A stretch of 15,643 nt of DNA from Sabulitectum sp964386635 (GCA_964386635.1 CAYLRO010000052.1:1-15643); one strand, 5' to 3'; numbered from the stretch's first letter, positions 1 through 7,586 are shown. Numbers and translations are program-made. Notes: a model not told the origin generated them from the sequence alone.

Positions 1-1338
1 TATCATGGCTCCCGGCATCATGTTCTTCACTTTTTTCTTCACAGGCGTGAGATGAAGAACAGGGGTAACAAAGATGTTCACAAGCCTGGTAGCCAGATTA
101 TTCTGGGGGAAATTGTAATAGCCATGCTTTCTGTAGTACCTGTGGTCCGCGTGAAATATCGGGCGGAGAGGTCCCCATATGCAGTCCCTGAAAAGCTTGA
201 AGCCGGCAACTTGTCTGAAGGTGCCGGGAGAGATGTATCCTGTTCTCATGCCATGATCCAGGCTTTTCACCAGACTTCGGATGGAAAGGGTTAATTCCCG
301 TGAGCTGTCCAGTTCGTCAGTAACAAAACCGGCAAGGTTGCAGTGCTGGAACTCCGTCCAGGCTGTAAGTATCTCCTGAAGATTCACCAGGCTACGCAAC
401 TCACCGCTTACCAGGTAGCCCACCTGCTTGCCTGCAAGGCTGGGGGTGTGCCCTGCATAGAAGCTTCTGTCAAAGAATCTTTTCCATATGGATGACAGAT
501 ACCTGTCCCTTATCTCACCGGCAATAACTATTACATCGGCTTCTCTCACCTTTTCACGGTGGAATTTAATGTAAGCGTCATCACCGAAAATACACTCATT
601 GTCGAAGGCACATCTGCAGCATCCCGTACATGGCGGGAAGTCAATACAGGAAATATCAACTTGTTCAGCAGCATTCCCTGTGCTCTCAATGAACTCCGAA
701 ATCATCAGCTTCAGGTTGTCACCTGCATCCTTCAGGTCAGCCATAACCAGCCATTTTCCCTTTGTGCTGCAAACGGCTTCAACAGGCAGATCTCTCTCGT
801 ACTTCAGAGTTACAGGCTTCAGCGGATTGTTCATCCTGCTGAGAAAAGCTCCTTCAGCCACCCGATTCACCGCTGACTCCATGAACAGGCAGAGCCTCTT
901 CTGCTCTTCTCCCTGGAAAAGGTCGGAGCTTTCTGCAGAATATGCTCCGCAGAATGGCATCTCCAGGTCGTGGCAGATTCCTCTGAGATAATTAATGGCA
1001 GTGTGATCGTAGAATTTTATGGATGTGGTCAGTACAGCGGCAGGGATCCCTCTGAAACTCTCAGCCTCTTTTTCAAACACAAGCTCAATGAATCTTTTAT
1101 ACTGAGAACAGCAGAGCATGTAGTAAAGTGGAAATGCCCAGAGCACCAGATCGGAAGATTTCACAGCAGCTGATATCTCTCTCAGCTTCTCCGGGTTTTT
1201 CTCCAGGGAACTGATATTCTTTGCAACACTGAAAAAGGTGAAATTACACTTGTTGTAAATGTTCTGCAGATATTTTACATACTGCATTGTTACAGACTGC
1301 ATCCCCTTGGGACTTCCATTCAGAACTGTGATCTTCAT
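1..1338 (-). CDS. Two-domain flavodoxin-fold NAD(P)H oxidoreductase, iron-sulfur flavoprotein-like (3' end outside window)
   Basis: The frame is open from ATG at 1338 to the left edge (446 codons, no stop), so the C-terminus is missing. Residues 1-190 resemble the NADPH-dependent FMN reductase family: MKITVLNGSPKG is the FMN-phosphate loop, followed by WAFPLYYMLCC (67-77) and LTTSIKFYDHTA. A second flavodoxin-like unit starts near residue 200. It lacks a clear GSPR loop but carries C237-x2-C240-x2-C243-x5-C249 followed by GDD, the compact cysteine pattern of iron-sulfur flavoproteins (Isf) that binds a 4Fe-4S cluster. A further ~100 residues, rich in Arg/Lys, aromatic and hydrophobic residues, follow and are unassigned. 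The predicted role is cytoplasmic flavin-mediated electron transfer from NAD(P)H; no partner or substrate can be named. The fusion of a plain FMN-reductase unit with an Isf-like unit is the odd feature. Confidence 0.85.
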   Translation of the reverse strand, partial: MKITVLNGSPKGMQSVTMQYVKYLQNIYNKCNFTFFSVAKNISSLEKNPEKLREISAAVKSSDLVLWAFPLYYMLCCSQYKRFIELVFEKEAESFRGIPAAVLTTSIKFYDHTAINYLRGICHDLEMPFCGAYSAESSDLFQGEEQKRLCLFMESAVNRVAEGAFLSRMNNPLKPVTLKYERDLPVEAVCSTKGKWLVMADLKDAGDNLKLMISEFIESTGNAAEQVDISCIDFPPCTGCCRCAFDNECIFGDDAYIKFHREKVREADVIVIAGEIRDRYLSSIWKRFFDRSFYAGHTPSLAGKQVGYLVSGELRSLVNLQEILTAWTEFQHCNLAGFVTDELDSSRELTLSIRSLVKSLDHGMRTGYISPGTFRQVAGFKLFRDCIWGPLRPIFHADHRYYRKHGYYNFPQNNLATRLVNIFVTPVLHLTPVKKKVKNMMPGAMI

Positions 1339-1363
1339 GACTTCCCCTTATTCTGTTCATAAC

Positions 1364-1421
1364 AATGTGACCATGACAGCTTTGAATCTTAATATATCAA
1401 GAATACTATCATGGTCACATT
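1364..1421. promoter_or_regulatory. 13-bp perfect inverted repeat, candidate operator upstream of the flavoprotein gene
   Basis: AATGTGACCATGA (1364-1376) and its exact reverse complement TCATGGTCACATT (1409-1421) are separated by 32 bases. They lie 26-83 bases before the flavoprotein ATG (minus strand) and just after the end of the DUF1566 gene. A second near-palindrome, CTTAATATATCAAG (1388-1401), sits in the spacer. No T-tract follows the stem on the minus strand, so a rho-independent terminator is less likely than a protein-binding site. The arms contain TGTGA/TCACA, but their spacing does not match a CRP site. Confidence 0.4.
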
Positions 1422-1447
1422 CAATCAGTTAACAGAGTATCGGGCTG

Positions 1448-2980
1448 CTACCTGTTCATGGAGAACACTACTTTTGCGGTAGAGAGTCCGTAACCGGTTG
1501 AAAGCCTCATAAGGTATATCCCTGAACAGATGCTCTCTGCAGGAGTCCAGCAGAACTGATGTGCCCCTGAGGAGAAAGTGTCATCTGCCAGAGTTGAAAC
1601 CAGTCTGCCTGAAGCATCAAACACATCAATAAGCACCGGTGTCGCAGCAGGAAGAACACACTCCATTGTAACAGTCCTGCTGAAGGGATTACTTCCTGTA
1701 ACTGAAAGCTCTGGAGGTGCCATGGTCTCTGTCCCTTCTATACCTGTACCGTCTACGTCTCTCACGCATCGAACGAAGTTGTATATCCTTACCACATCAC
1801 CCTGAGGACCATTTCCCCAGGGATAGTCATCCGGGTCACCGCACTTGGGATCACTACGCTGCGCACCTGCCCCATGAACATCATCAAGTACCAGGGTCGA
1901 GTCAGGAGTGGTCATCCAGCCCAGGGCTTCGCCAAAGCATACATAGGCCGCCCAGCCTCCCGGGTATTCAGGGCCGGATCCTGCATGGGTGGTTCCAGTC
2001 CAGTAGAATCCATAATTGGGGTTTCCACCTTCATCGGTTATCTGAGTACAGGAAAAAACAGGATCAATAGCTGCCGTTCCTGTACCCTGCATGGATTTCG
2101 TGTAGTCAACAATGCTCTGCAGTTCGTGTGCATTCGGAAGACGCCAGTCAGAATATCCTCCTGTTGTGAGAATCTCAGCATACACCAGCGACTCCTCCCA
2201 GTTCCTTCCTGTGCCGTCATCAGACTGCTGCCACATGAGATTTGTGGCAAGGTCGGTAACTGTTCCATCCCCATTGTCCACGAACTGATTTTCACAGGAT
2301 TCGGTTCCTCTGACATATCTCACGAAAGAGGTCATGAAGAAGGTCTGTTCAGGTGGGCCAAGCTCCTGACTGGGATAGCCCTTTATCCTTCCATCGGCGA
2401 AGTTCACACCGAAAGAGGTCTCATTCCCTCCCATTGTTTCTCCTGTGTATTCCGTTGAAGACCAGTACTGTGCATCTATGAGCCTTTCACCGGAAAGAGT
2501 GTCTCCGTATTCGAACTGAAAGTAGTCAGTATCAATGAAAGGAACAAGATTCACAGTTGAACCACTGCTGGGATCGGTACCGCTGAATTGAATCAGAGAG
2601 TAAAGCTCTTTGATGTCCGGCAGTCTCCAGTCGGCATATCCTCCTGTACTGCATGTATCAGCCCCTGCCATGGCTTCATCCCACGACATTTTTTCATCTG
2701 CAGCATTCTGCTGCCACATAAGCCCTGTCACCAGATCCGTCACGGTTCCGTCACCATTATTCAGGTAGGCCTGTTGAAGGCCCTGGTATTCTGCATCCTG
2801 ACCGAAGAATGGGTCTCCAGGGTCAGGAGGTTCCATTGCTGTTACCGAATCGTAAAAAATCTCCTGGTTGGTATCCGGTATGATGTAGGTAAATCCTGAA
2901 CTTTCCTGAGAGATCAACCCCAGGGACAAAAGGACTAAAACTCCCGAGATCCCCAGCCACTTTCTGAATTCCACTTTCAT
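1448..2980 (-). CDS. Secreted double-DUF1566 protein with C-terminal FlgD/T9SS-like sorting domain
   Basis: Start chosen at the ATG at 2980 (510 aa), because AGGAG lies 5 bases upstream and a signal peptide begins there: MKVEFRKW, then a hydrophobic core to about residue 28. Two copies of the DUF1566 (Lcl-C-like) pattern follow. The first runs about 74-225 (NNGDGTVTDLVTGLMWQQ, GGYADWRLPDIKEL, WSSTEY, FVRYVRG). The second runs about 234-408 (DNGDGTVTDLATNLMWQQ, GGYSDWRLPNAHEL, FVRCVRD). Residues 430-508 look like the FlgD-type / Por-secretion C-terminal domain: NPFSRTVTMECVLP, IDVFDASGRLVSTL, SGIYLMRLSTG, KVVFSM. It is probably exported and attached at or released from the cell surface. DUF1566 has no established enzymatic role. 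A type IX secretion system is not visible here, so the export route is inference. Confidence 0.88.
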   Translation of the reverse strand: MKVEFRKWLGISGVLVLLSLGLISQESSGFTYIIPDTNQEIFYDSVTAMEPPDPGDPFFGQDAEYQGLQQAYLNNGDGTVTDLVTGLMWQQNAADEKMSWDEAMAGADTCSTGGYADWRLPDIKELYSLIQFSGTDPSSGSTVNLVPFIDTDYFQFEYGDTLSGERLIDAQYWSSTEYTGETMGGNETSFGVNFADGRIKGYPSQELGPPEQTFFMTSFVRYVRGTESCENQFVDNGDGTVTDLATNLMWQQSDDGTGRNWEESLVYAEILTTGGYSDWRLPNAHELQSIVDYTKSMQGTGTAAIDPVFSCTQITDEGGNPNYGFYWTGTTHAGSGPEYPGGWAAYVCFGEALGWMTTPDSTLVLDDVHGAGAQRSDPKCGDPDDYPWGNGPQGDVVRIYNFVRCVRDVDGTGIEGTETMAPPELSVTGSNPFSRTVTMECVLPAATPVLIDVFDASGRLVSTLADDTFSSGAHQFCWTPAESICSGIYLMRLSTGYGLSTAKVVFSMNR

Positions 2981-3036
2981 TTCTACTCCTCTTTGTGATT
3001 GCAGAAGGAGAGAATACAAACCGGCTGGATTTTTAT

Positions 3037-3063
3037 TGTGACATGAATGTAACTGAATGTAAC
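3037..3063. repeat. Tandem 10-bp direct repeat in a divergent promoter region
   Basis: TGAATGTAAC occurs twice head-to-tail (3044-3053 and 3054-3063), preceded by TGTGACA. The stretch TGTGACATGA (3037-3046) resembles the arm TGTGACCATGA of the inverted repeat at 1366-1376. The site lies between the divergent DUF1566 protein and beta-barrel genes, so it could bind a regulator of either. No regulator is encoded nearby in the window. Confidence 0.35.
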
Positions 3064-3132
3064 AATTGCCAATTTCTCTGTTCTATTGTATTTGTACAGT
3101 CTCATAATCAAACCGATGAAGGGATGTTGCAT

Positions 3133-3870
3133 ATGAGAATTCTGCTGAATACTGTTGTTTTGCTTTCTGTTCTTGCAGTTCCGTGTTTCGGAAATGGCTG
3201 GTTCATTGATACGGAACTCGGCATGGCATTCCCGGGCTACAATGATGTTCAGGTACCAAATGACTCTACCGGCACCAGATTCTCTTTATCTGAAGCTCTG
3301 GACATAGAGAGCAAGTTTATCTACAGGCTTCGGGTCGGTTACGAAACAGGCAGGAACACATTCTCTCTTTTTGCAGCACCTCTTCAACTGGAAGCTGCGG
3401 GAACTCTTCCTGAAGAGATCCTGTTTGCAGGTGAAACTTTCCAGCAGGGAGAAGCAGTGGAAGGTTTGTACAGGTTTGATTCCTACAGGGCAACCTGGCG
3501 ATATCTCCTTGTTGACAACACCAGTTTCCTTTTCAAACTGGGCTTCACAGCAAAAATCAGGGATGCGGAGATAAAAATCCAGTCTGAACAGCTTACCGCC
3601 AGCACCGCAAACACAGGTTTTGTTCCGCTGCTGAGCTTTGAACTCAGGTGGTTTCCTGCAGACTCTTTCACTCTTCTCCTGGAAGGTGATGCTCTTGTGG
3701 GTCCTGTAGGCAGGGCGGAAGATGTGTTTCTAGGCGCGGAATTTTCTCTCTCTGAGAGGATAAATGCCAGGGCCGGGTACAGAATTGTTGAAGGCGGTGC
3801 AGACGTAGAGACTGTCTACAACTTCACTCTGGTGAACTTTGCAACTGCCGGTTTAACTTTCAGCCTTTAA
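3133..3870 (+). CDS. Probable outer-membrane beta-barrel protein, small
   Basis: The 245-aa reading from the ATG at 3133 begins with a signal peptide (MRILLNTVVLLSVLAVPCFG, likely cleaved before NGWF). AAGGG lies about 11 bases upstream. An ATG at 3124 is also in frame, but it sits directly on that AAGGG and leaves no spacer, so it is less likely. The mature part is a run of short alternating polar/hydrophobic segments with aromatic ends (KFIYRLRVGYETG, NTFSLFAAPLQLE, ATWRYLLVDN, SFLFKLGFTAKI, LLSFELRWFP, FTLLLEGDAL, RINARAGYRIVEGG, FATAGLTFSL). This is typical of an 8- to 10-strand barrel resembling OmpA/OmpW-size proteins. Specific function is not recognisable. Its 3' end overlaps the convergent bcp gene by 18 bases. 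Confidence 0.8.
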   Translation: MRILLNTVVLLSVLAVPCFGNGWFIDTELGMAFPGYNDVQVPNDSTGTRFSLSEALDIESKFIYRLRVGYETGRNTFSLFAAPLQLEAAGTLPEEILFAGETFQQGEAVEGLYRFDSYRATWRYLLVDNTSFLFKLGFTAKIRDAEIKIQSEQLTASTANTGFVPLLSFELRWFPADSFTLLLEGDALVGPVGRAEDVFLGAEFSLSERINARAGYRIVEGGADVETVYNFTLVNFATAGLTFSL

Positions 3871-4347
3871 TTCCCGGAGCTTTTCAAGCACCTTCTGAGC
3901 ATGGAGGATCTCACAGGTTCTGGTTTTTCTTCTTACCTTAACCTGCCTCCAAACCTCTGCAACGGTTCCATGGGGGTCTATCAGGAACGTTGACCTGATA
4001 ACCCCCATGTACTCTCTTCCATAGTTCATCTTCATTCCCCAGGCTCCGGTTTCAGTCAGAAGTACCTTCTCGGGGTCACTCAGAAGGGTAATGGTCAGGC
4101 TGTGCTTCAGGCGAAACCTTACATGGGATTCAATTGAATCCGGGCTTACGCCCAGGATGCTGCAACCCTCCTTTCTGAACTCCTCCTTCAATGCTGAAAA
4201 ATCCTGAGCTTCCCTGGTGCATCCTGACGTGTTGTCTTTGGGATAAAAGTAAAGAACCAGCCATTTCCCTGCGTATTCCATGTTTGAAACTGAATTGCCA
4301 TCCTGGTCAGGAAGGCTGAATTCCGGAATTCTGTCACCCTTTTCCAT
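3853..4347 (-). CDS. bcp: Thiol peroxidase / peroxiredoxin, Bcp (PrxQ) subfamily
   Basis: The 164-aa protein reduces peroxides with a catalytic cysteine, using thiol donors such as thioredoxin, and acts in the cytoplasm (no signal peptide). The motif YFYPKDNTSGCT (33-44) carries the peroxidatic Cys43 with Thr40. The later GVIRSTFLIDPHG segment supplies the conserved arginine. Length matches the family (about 150-160 aa). The usual alpha-2 resolving cysteine five residues after the catalytic one is absent (Gln48), so it is either 1-Cys or uses another cysteine (C62 or the one in RTCEIL). ATG at 4347 has AAAGGA 6 bases upstream and overlaps the end of the FMN reductase gene by 14 bases. The two are therefore probably co-transcribed and translationally coupled as an oxidative-stress pair. 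Confidence 0.93.
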   Translation of the reverse strand: MEKGDRIPEFSLPDQDGNSVSNMEYAGKWLVLYFYPKDNTSGCTREAQDFSALKEEFRKEGCSILGVSPDSIESHVRFRLKHSLTITLLSDPEKVLLTETGAWGMKMNYGREYMGVIRSTFLIDPHGTVAEVWRQVKVRRKTRTCEILHAQKVLEKLRELKAES

Positions 4348-4918
4348 TATTCATCCTTTCAACGGTCAGGGCCAGTTCCGCTCCCAGTTTCAGCACTGCC
4401 CTGTGGTCTTTGGAACTCTTCAGCGTCCCGTCTTCATTGAAAGCATCATAAGCTTCTGATATGCACTTGTATGAGGGAATCACCATTACACCCAGGTTTC
4501 CCAGGAGCATTCTCAAAGGGACAAGGCCCCTCATTCCTCCCAGAGAGCCTGGAGATGCCGACATTAGAACAGCGACTTTCCCCGTGTAGGCAGAAAGTGG
4601 TTTCTCATCTGTCTCACTGGTTCTGGAGGCCCAGTCCAGTGCATTCTTTAACAGAGGAGAGAATGATCCGTTGTACTCAGGTGCTGAGATTATGAACCCC
4701 CGGCTTTCAAGCAGCTTTTGCTTAAATCCTGCCGCTCCAGGGGGCATGCCCTTCTCTGCCTCCAGATCTTCATTCATCAGAGGCATGGAATAATCTGCAA
4801 GCTCAAGAACCTCCACATCAGACCCGGCTTTCCCGGCCCCTTCTGCTGCTATTCGAACAAGCTTTCTGTTGAAGGACCCTTTTCGGGTGCTTCCGGCAAA
4901 GGCAACAAGACTTATCAT
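4334..4918 (-). CDS. NADPH-dependent FMN reductase (ChrR/YieF-like)
   Basis: The 194-aa flavodoxin-fold protein has the family signatures. The FMN-phosphate loop is AGSTRKGSFNRKL (8-20). The flavin-contact segment is APEYNGSFSPLLKNALDWASR (79-99). The SPGSLGGMRG loop (122-131) completes the pattern. Members reduce quinones, chromate, azo dyes or free FMN with NAD(P)H as cytoplasmic homo-oligomers; the substrate cannot be read from sequence. ATG at 4918 is preceded by AGGGGG at 7 bases. The gene is first of a two-gene unit with bcp, consistent with a role in redox or electrophile defence (inference). A shifted call to a FMN-binding split-barrel or true flavodoxin is excluded by the GSTR...PEYNGS pattern. 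Confidence 0.93.
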   Translation of the reverse strand: MISLVAFAGSTRKGSFNRKLVRIAAEGAGKAGSDVEVLELADYSMPLMNEDLEAEKGMPPGAAGFKQKLLESRGFIISAPEYNGSFSPLLKNALDWASRTSETDEKPLSAYTGKVAVLMSASPGSLGGMRGLVPLRMLLGNLGVMVIPSYKCISEAYDAFNEDGTLKSSKDHRAVLKLGAELALTVERMNNGKG

Positions 4919-5047
4919 GGAAATCCCCCTTGTGCTGAAAACGTTTTTTACTCCACCACCTATTATCGAACTTTAAACATGTAACAGAAAAGGGAGAGCA
5001 GCGGTTGGAACCAAAATCATACTTCTTTGGTATTATTAAGTGTATTC

Positions 5048-5118
5048 AGCCCCTGGTTCTAAAGACAGAACAATACCCTGAATGTTGTTAATGTTTCACC
5101 CATTCTGAACCAGGGGCT
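5048..5118. repeat. 12-bp perfect inverted repeat between divergent genes
   Basis: AGCCCCTGGTTC (5048-5059) pairs exactly with GAACCAGGGGCT (5107-5118) across a 47-base loop. It lies between the FMN reductase start (4918) and the lipoprotein start (5211), that is, in a divergent upstream region and not after a gene. The 292-base region 4919-5210 holds no other gene that I can see. It also contains a small ACCAAA/TTTGGT hairpin at about 5018-5039. Candidates are a leader or attenuator of the lipoprotein mRNA, a small RNA, or a miniature repeat element. Confidence 0.4.
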
Positions 5119-5210
5119 TCTTAACACCAATCAGCCGGCAGACCATGGAAATTCATACACTCTTAAGCTATACTCTTCCTTATTCAACCACATCGGAAGG
5201 GAAGGAAACT

Positions 5211-6029
5211 GTGAAAGAAACACCGCTGATATTACTGTTCTCGCTGCTTCTTATTGCTGCATGCGGAGGTGGAGAAGCCCCATCTGAGGAAACCACTCAC
5301 GAGGATGCGGTAAATGAACCTGTGGAGATTGTAGAGGAGCTTGTTCTGTATCCGGAAGGAACCATTGATCCAGCTTCAGTTGAGCCAGGAGCGGTAATTG
5401 CTGCAACTGCTTTGAACAGTTCATTCTACGCATGGGAAGGGCAGGAGATAACCCTTGCTGCATATCCTTACATCTGGTACGGAGACAGCGCAGTTGTTGA
5501 AACGGAGCTGAAGCTTGTTCTGGAACCGGAAAGCACCGATGATCTTGCAAGGGTAAACTTTGATGAACTCCAGGACAGAGTAGTTTACAGAGGTGAGATC
5601 ATAGCAGTTTCGGGAGCCTTTGAAGCAAAATGGTTCGGCGCCGAGCTGAACAGTGCCAGGTTCGTGGACCCGCCTGAAGATCTCCAGTGGATAGAGACAA
5701 GCCCCTATGTCTACCAGGGTGAACCGATTCCAGTTGATCAGTTCAGTACACTGTACAACACCTGGACAGGCAGGGAAGTGGTTGTTGAGGGTTATTACAA
5801 CTCAACCACAACCTCCACCACGGACTACGGAGTAACAATCAGAGTGGATCTGTCAGATCCGGACAACACCGGCAACAAAATGGTGGCCTGCGAAATGGCT
5901 GAAGAGATTCCTGAAGATACCGCTGCAGCCATGTCTGAAAACAGAAGCGGGGTTCAGATCCGCGGTACTGTTGCAGACGAGTCCTTCAACATGGTTGGTC
6001 TTGAGAACTGCGTTGTTGTAAACCGCTAG
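5211..6029 (+). CDS. Lipoprotein with two similar OB-fold-like repeats
   Basis: I prefer the GTG at 5211 (272 aa) over the upstream ATG at 5145. AAGGA lies just upstream, and this start gives a compact lipoprotein signal (KETPLILLFSLLLIAAC) with lipobox IAAC and lipid-modified Cys18, followed by GGG and an acidic linker. The mature part looks duplicated. Repeat 1 starts near W75 (WEGQEITLAAYPY) and ends with RGEIIAVSGAFEAKWFGAEL. Repeat 2 starts near W185 (WTGREVVVEGYY) and ends with SGVQIRGTVADESFNMVGLE and a Cys. The 'W-x-G-x-x-V-x-V-x-G-Y ... G-x-V' pattern resembles tRNA_anti-like OB folds of secreted proteins; this is a weak match by eye. Location is probably periplasmic, membrane-anchored. 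Function is unknown. It ends 3 bases before the stop of the convergent S10 peptidase. Confidence 0.8.
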   Translation: MKETPLILLFSLLLIAACGGGEAPSEETTHEDAVNEPVEIVEELVLYPEGTIDPASVEPGAVIAATALNSSFYAWEGQEITLAAYPYIWYGDSAVVETELKLVLEPESTDDLARVNFDELQDRVVYRGEIIAVSGAFEAKWFGAELNSARFVDPPEDLQWIETSPYVYQGEPIPVDQFSTLYNTWTGREVVVEGYYNSTTTSTTDYGVTIRVDLSDPDNTGNKMVACEMAEEIPEDTAAAMSENRSGVQIRGTVADESFNMVGLENCVVVNR

Positions 6030-6032
6030 TTT

Positions 6033-7520
6033 TCAGGAAGGGCTGCCCTGAGGCGGCCCTTCGACTTTTCTGTTCAGGAAATCCTCCACATCAACTCTGA
6101 ATGACGCAAGAGATGTTTCATCCAGATAGAACATGTGTCCTGCGTTGTAATACGTTATCCACAGGTTTTTTCTTATCTCCGAATCTATGTTCATGTGCGA
6201 AATCATGTACTCGGTGGCAAATGATGGAGTTGCAAGATCGTAGTATCCCTGCGCCACCAGAACCTTCATGAACGGATTAATGGACATGGCGCTTCTCAGT
6301 ATCTCGCCGGTACTTGGGAGAGCGCCGTTCTCCCACTTCCACTTCCTGTCCTTGAAGTGCTGCATCAACCTGTATGGAAGATCGCAGTCCACACCCAGTT
6401 CAGTTTTCAGGTAGTTATTGAATGTTGTGGCATAGGGGAATTTTATAGCTGTCATTGAGGGATCGTACCCGGGCATGTCATCAATAGGATCACCTTCGAT
6501 GCCCTTGAAACGGCTGTCCAGCCTTCCAACACTGCGGTTCTCATCTCTGAGCAGTTCCTTGCAGAACCGGTGGATATTGATTCGCAGATCGGTTTTCTTC
6601 ACGTACTCTTCATCAAGCCCTGTGTATTCAGCAAGCTTCCAGGAAATGCTTTCACGGTCATCCTGAGAGAGCCTGTCCCCTTTCATCAATGCCACGGTCA
6701 GGTCGGATTCCGCCCAGGCTGAAACCTCTTTCACAACATCGGCAAGCTCCATCTGAAGAAGTCTTTCAGAGAGTTTTCTGTGATACCACGCAGCAGCGGC
6801 ATAAGTAGGAATGAACAGCTGGAAAGGAAGGTCATCTCCCTTCTCGAAAAAGATAGGCCTCAGGTTGATAGCGGTTGAGATCAGCACTATTCCGCTTAGA
6901 GCGATTCCCTTTCCAAGCAGATGTCCTGCCAGACCTGCAGCTCTGGTTGTTCCGTAACTTTCACCGGCAAGGTATAGAGGAGAATTCCACCTTCTGTATC
7001 TGGTGAGATAGATCCGGATGAACTCACTTACTGAATCAAGGTCTCCGGTGTATCCCCAGAACTTATCTATTACTTCATCTGACACAGCCCTGCTGAACCC
7101 TGTTTCCACCGGATCGATGAAAACCAGGTCTGTGCTGTCCAGCCAGGTATCCATGTTGTCTTCAAGGTGATATGGCGGGGCAGGCATCCATCCTTCAGGC
7201 TCCATGGCAACTCTTTTGGGGCCCAGGGCTCCCATGTGAAGCCATATTGAAGATGATCCAGGACCTCCGTTGAACACAAATGTCAGGGGCCTTGAAGAGG
7301 TGTCCTCAATGTCTTTCAGCCGGTATGAGGTGAAAAACACCTCTGCCTCAGTTTCACCATTTGCATCCTGGAGGGGAAGCACTCCTGCTGTGGCAATGTA
7401 TCTGAGCTTTCCAGTTCTGCAAACAGATTCATGAGCAGTTTCAACCGGTACCAGACCCGGCAGTTGATACTTCTTCCCGCTGGAATCAGGAGATTTCTCT
7501 GTTTTTTCCTTTTCCGCCAT
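6033..7520 (-). CDS. Serine carboxypeptidase family protein (peptidase S10), apparently without signal peptide
   Basis: The 495-aa protein has the S10 alpha/beta-hydrolase signatures. The oxyanion-hole segment is FVFNGGPGSSSIWLHMG (81-97). The nucleophile elbow is GESYG with Ser188. The acid region is VAQGYYDLATP with Asp428, and NAGHMFY carries His462. S10 enzymes remove C-terminal residues from peptides. The N-terminus (MAEKEKTEKSPDSSGKKYQL) is polar and shows no hydrophobic core, unlike the secreted or vacuolar members, so the enzyme may be cytoplasmic. ATG at 7520 has GGAAGGGAAC upstream at normal spacing. It lies 66 bases after the HtrA gene on the same strand and may be read through from it. 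That spacer (7521-7586) shows no clear hairpin. Confidence 0.93.
   Translation of the reverse strand: MAEKEKTEKSPDSSGKKYQLPGLVPVETAHESVCRTGKLRYIATAGVLPLQDANGETEAEVFFTSYRLKDIEDTSSRPLTFVFNGGPGSSSIWLHMGALGPKRVAMEPEGWMPAPPYHLEDNMDTWLDSTDLVFIDPVETGFSRAVSDEVIDKFWGYTGDLDSVSEFIRIYLTRYRRWNSPLYLAGESYGTTRAAGLAGHLLGKGIALSGIVLISTAINLRPIFFEKGDDLPFQLFIPTYAAAAWYHRKLSERLLQMELADVVKEVSAWAESDLTVALMKGDRLSQDDRESISWKLAEYTGLDEEYVKKTDLRINIHRFCKELLRDENRSVGRLDSRFKGIEGDPIDDMPGYDPSMTAIKFPYATTFNNYLKTELGVDCDLPYRLMQHFKDRKWKWENGALPSTGEILRSAMSINPFMKVLVAQGYYDLATPSFATEYMISHMNIDSEIRKNLWITYYNAGHMFYLDETSLASFRVDVEDFLNRKVEGPPQGSPS
6038..6071 (+). terminator. Rho-independent terminator of the lipoprotein gene, inside the convergent S10 gene
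   Basis: A 10-bp stem (AAGGGCTGCC 6038-6047 with GGCGGCCCTT 6052-6061, one T-G wobble) closes on a CTGA tetraloop. CGACTTTTCT follows on the plus strand. The stem encodes the last residues of the S10 peptidase on the minus strand. On that strand no T-tract follows, so it should work mainly for the plus-strand gene. Confidence 0.75.
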
Positions 7521-7586
7521 TATCCGTTCCCTTCCTGCAGTTCATTTGAGACTCGCGGCCACTCAGCCAGATGCTTAAGATAAAGA

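Noticed and set aside
1874..2458. Long plus-strand open frame (194 codons) inside the DUF1566 gene
   Set aside because: It is antisense to a gene with clear domains and a good start; the product is Ser/Arg/His-rich with no recognisable motif or ribosome site. Shadow frame.
5251..5550. Minus-strand open frame in the lipoprotein gene
   Set aside because: Gln/Leu/Pro-rich low-complexity product antisense to a well supported lipoprotein; no ribosome site.
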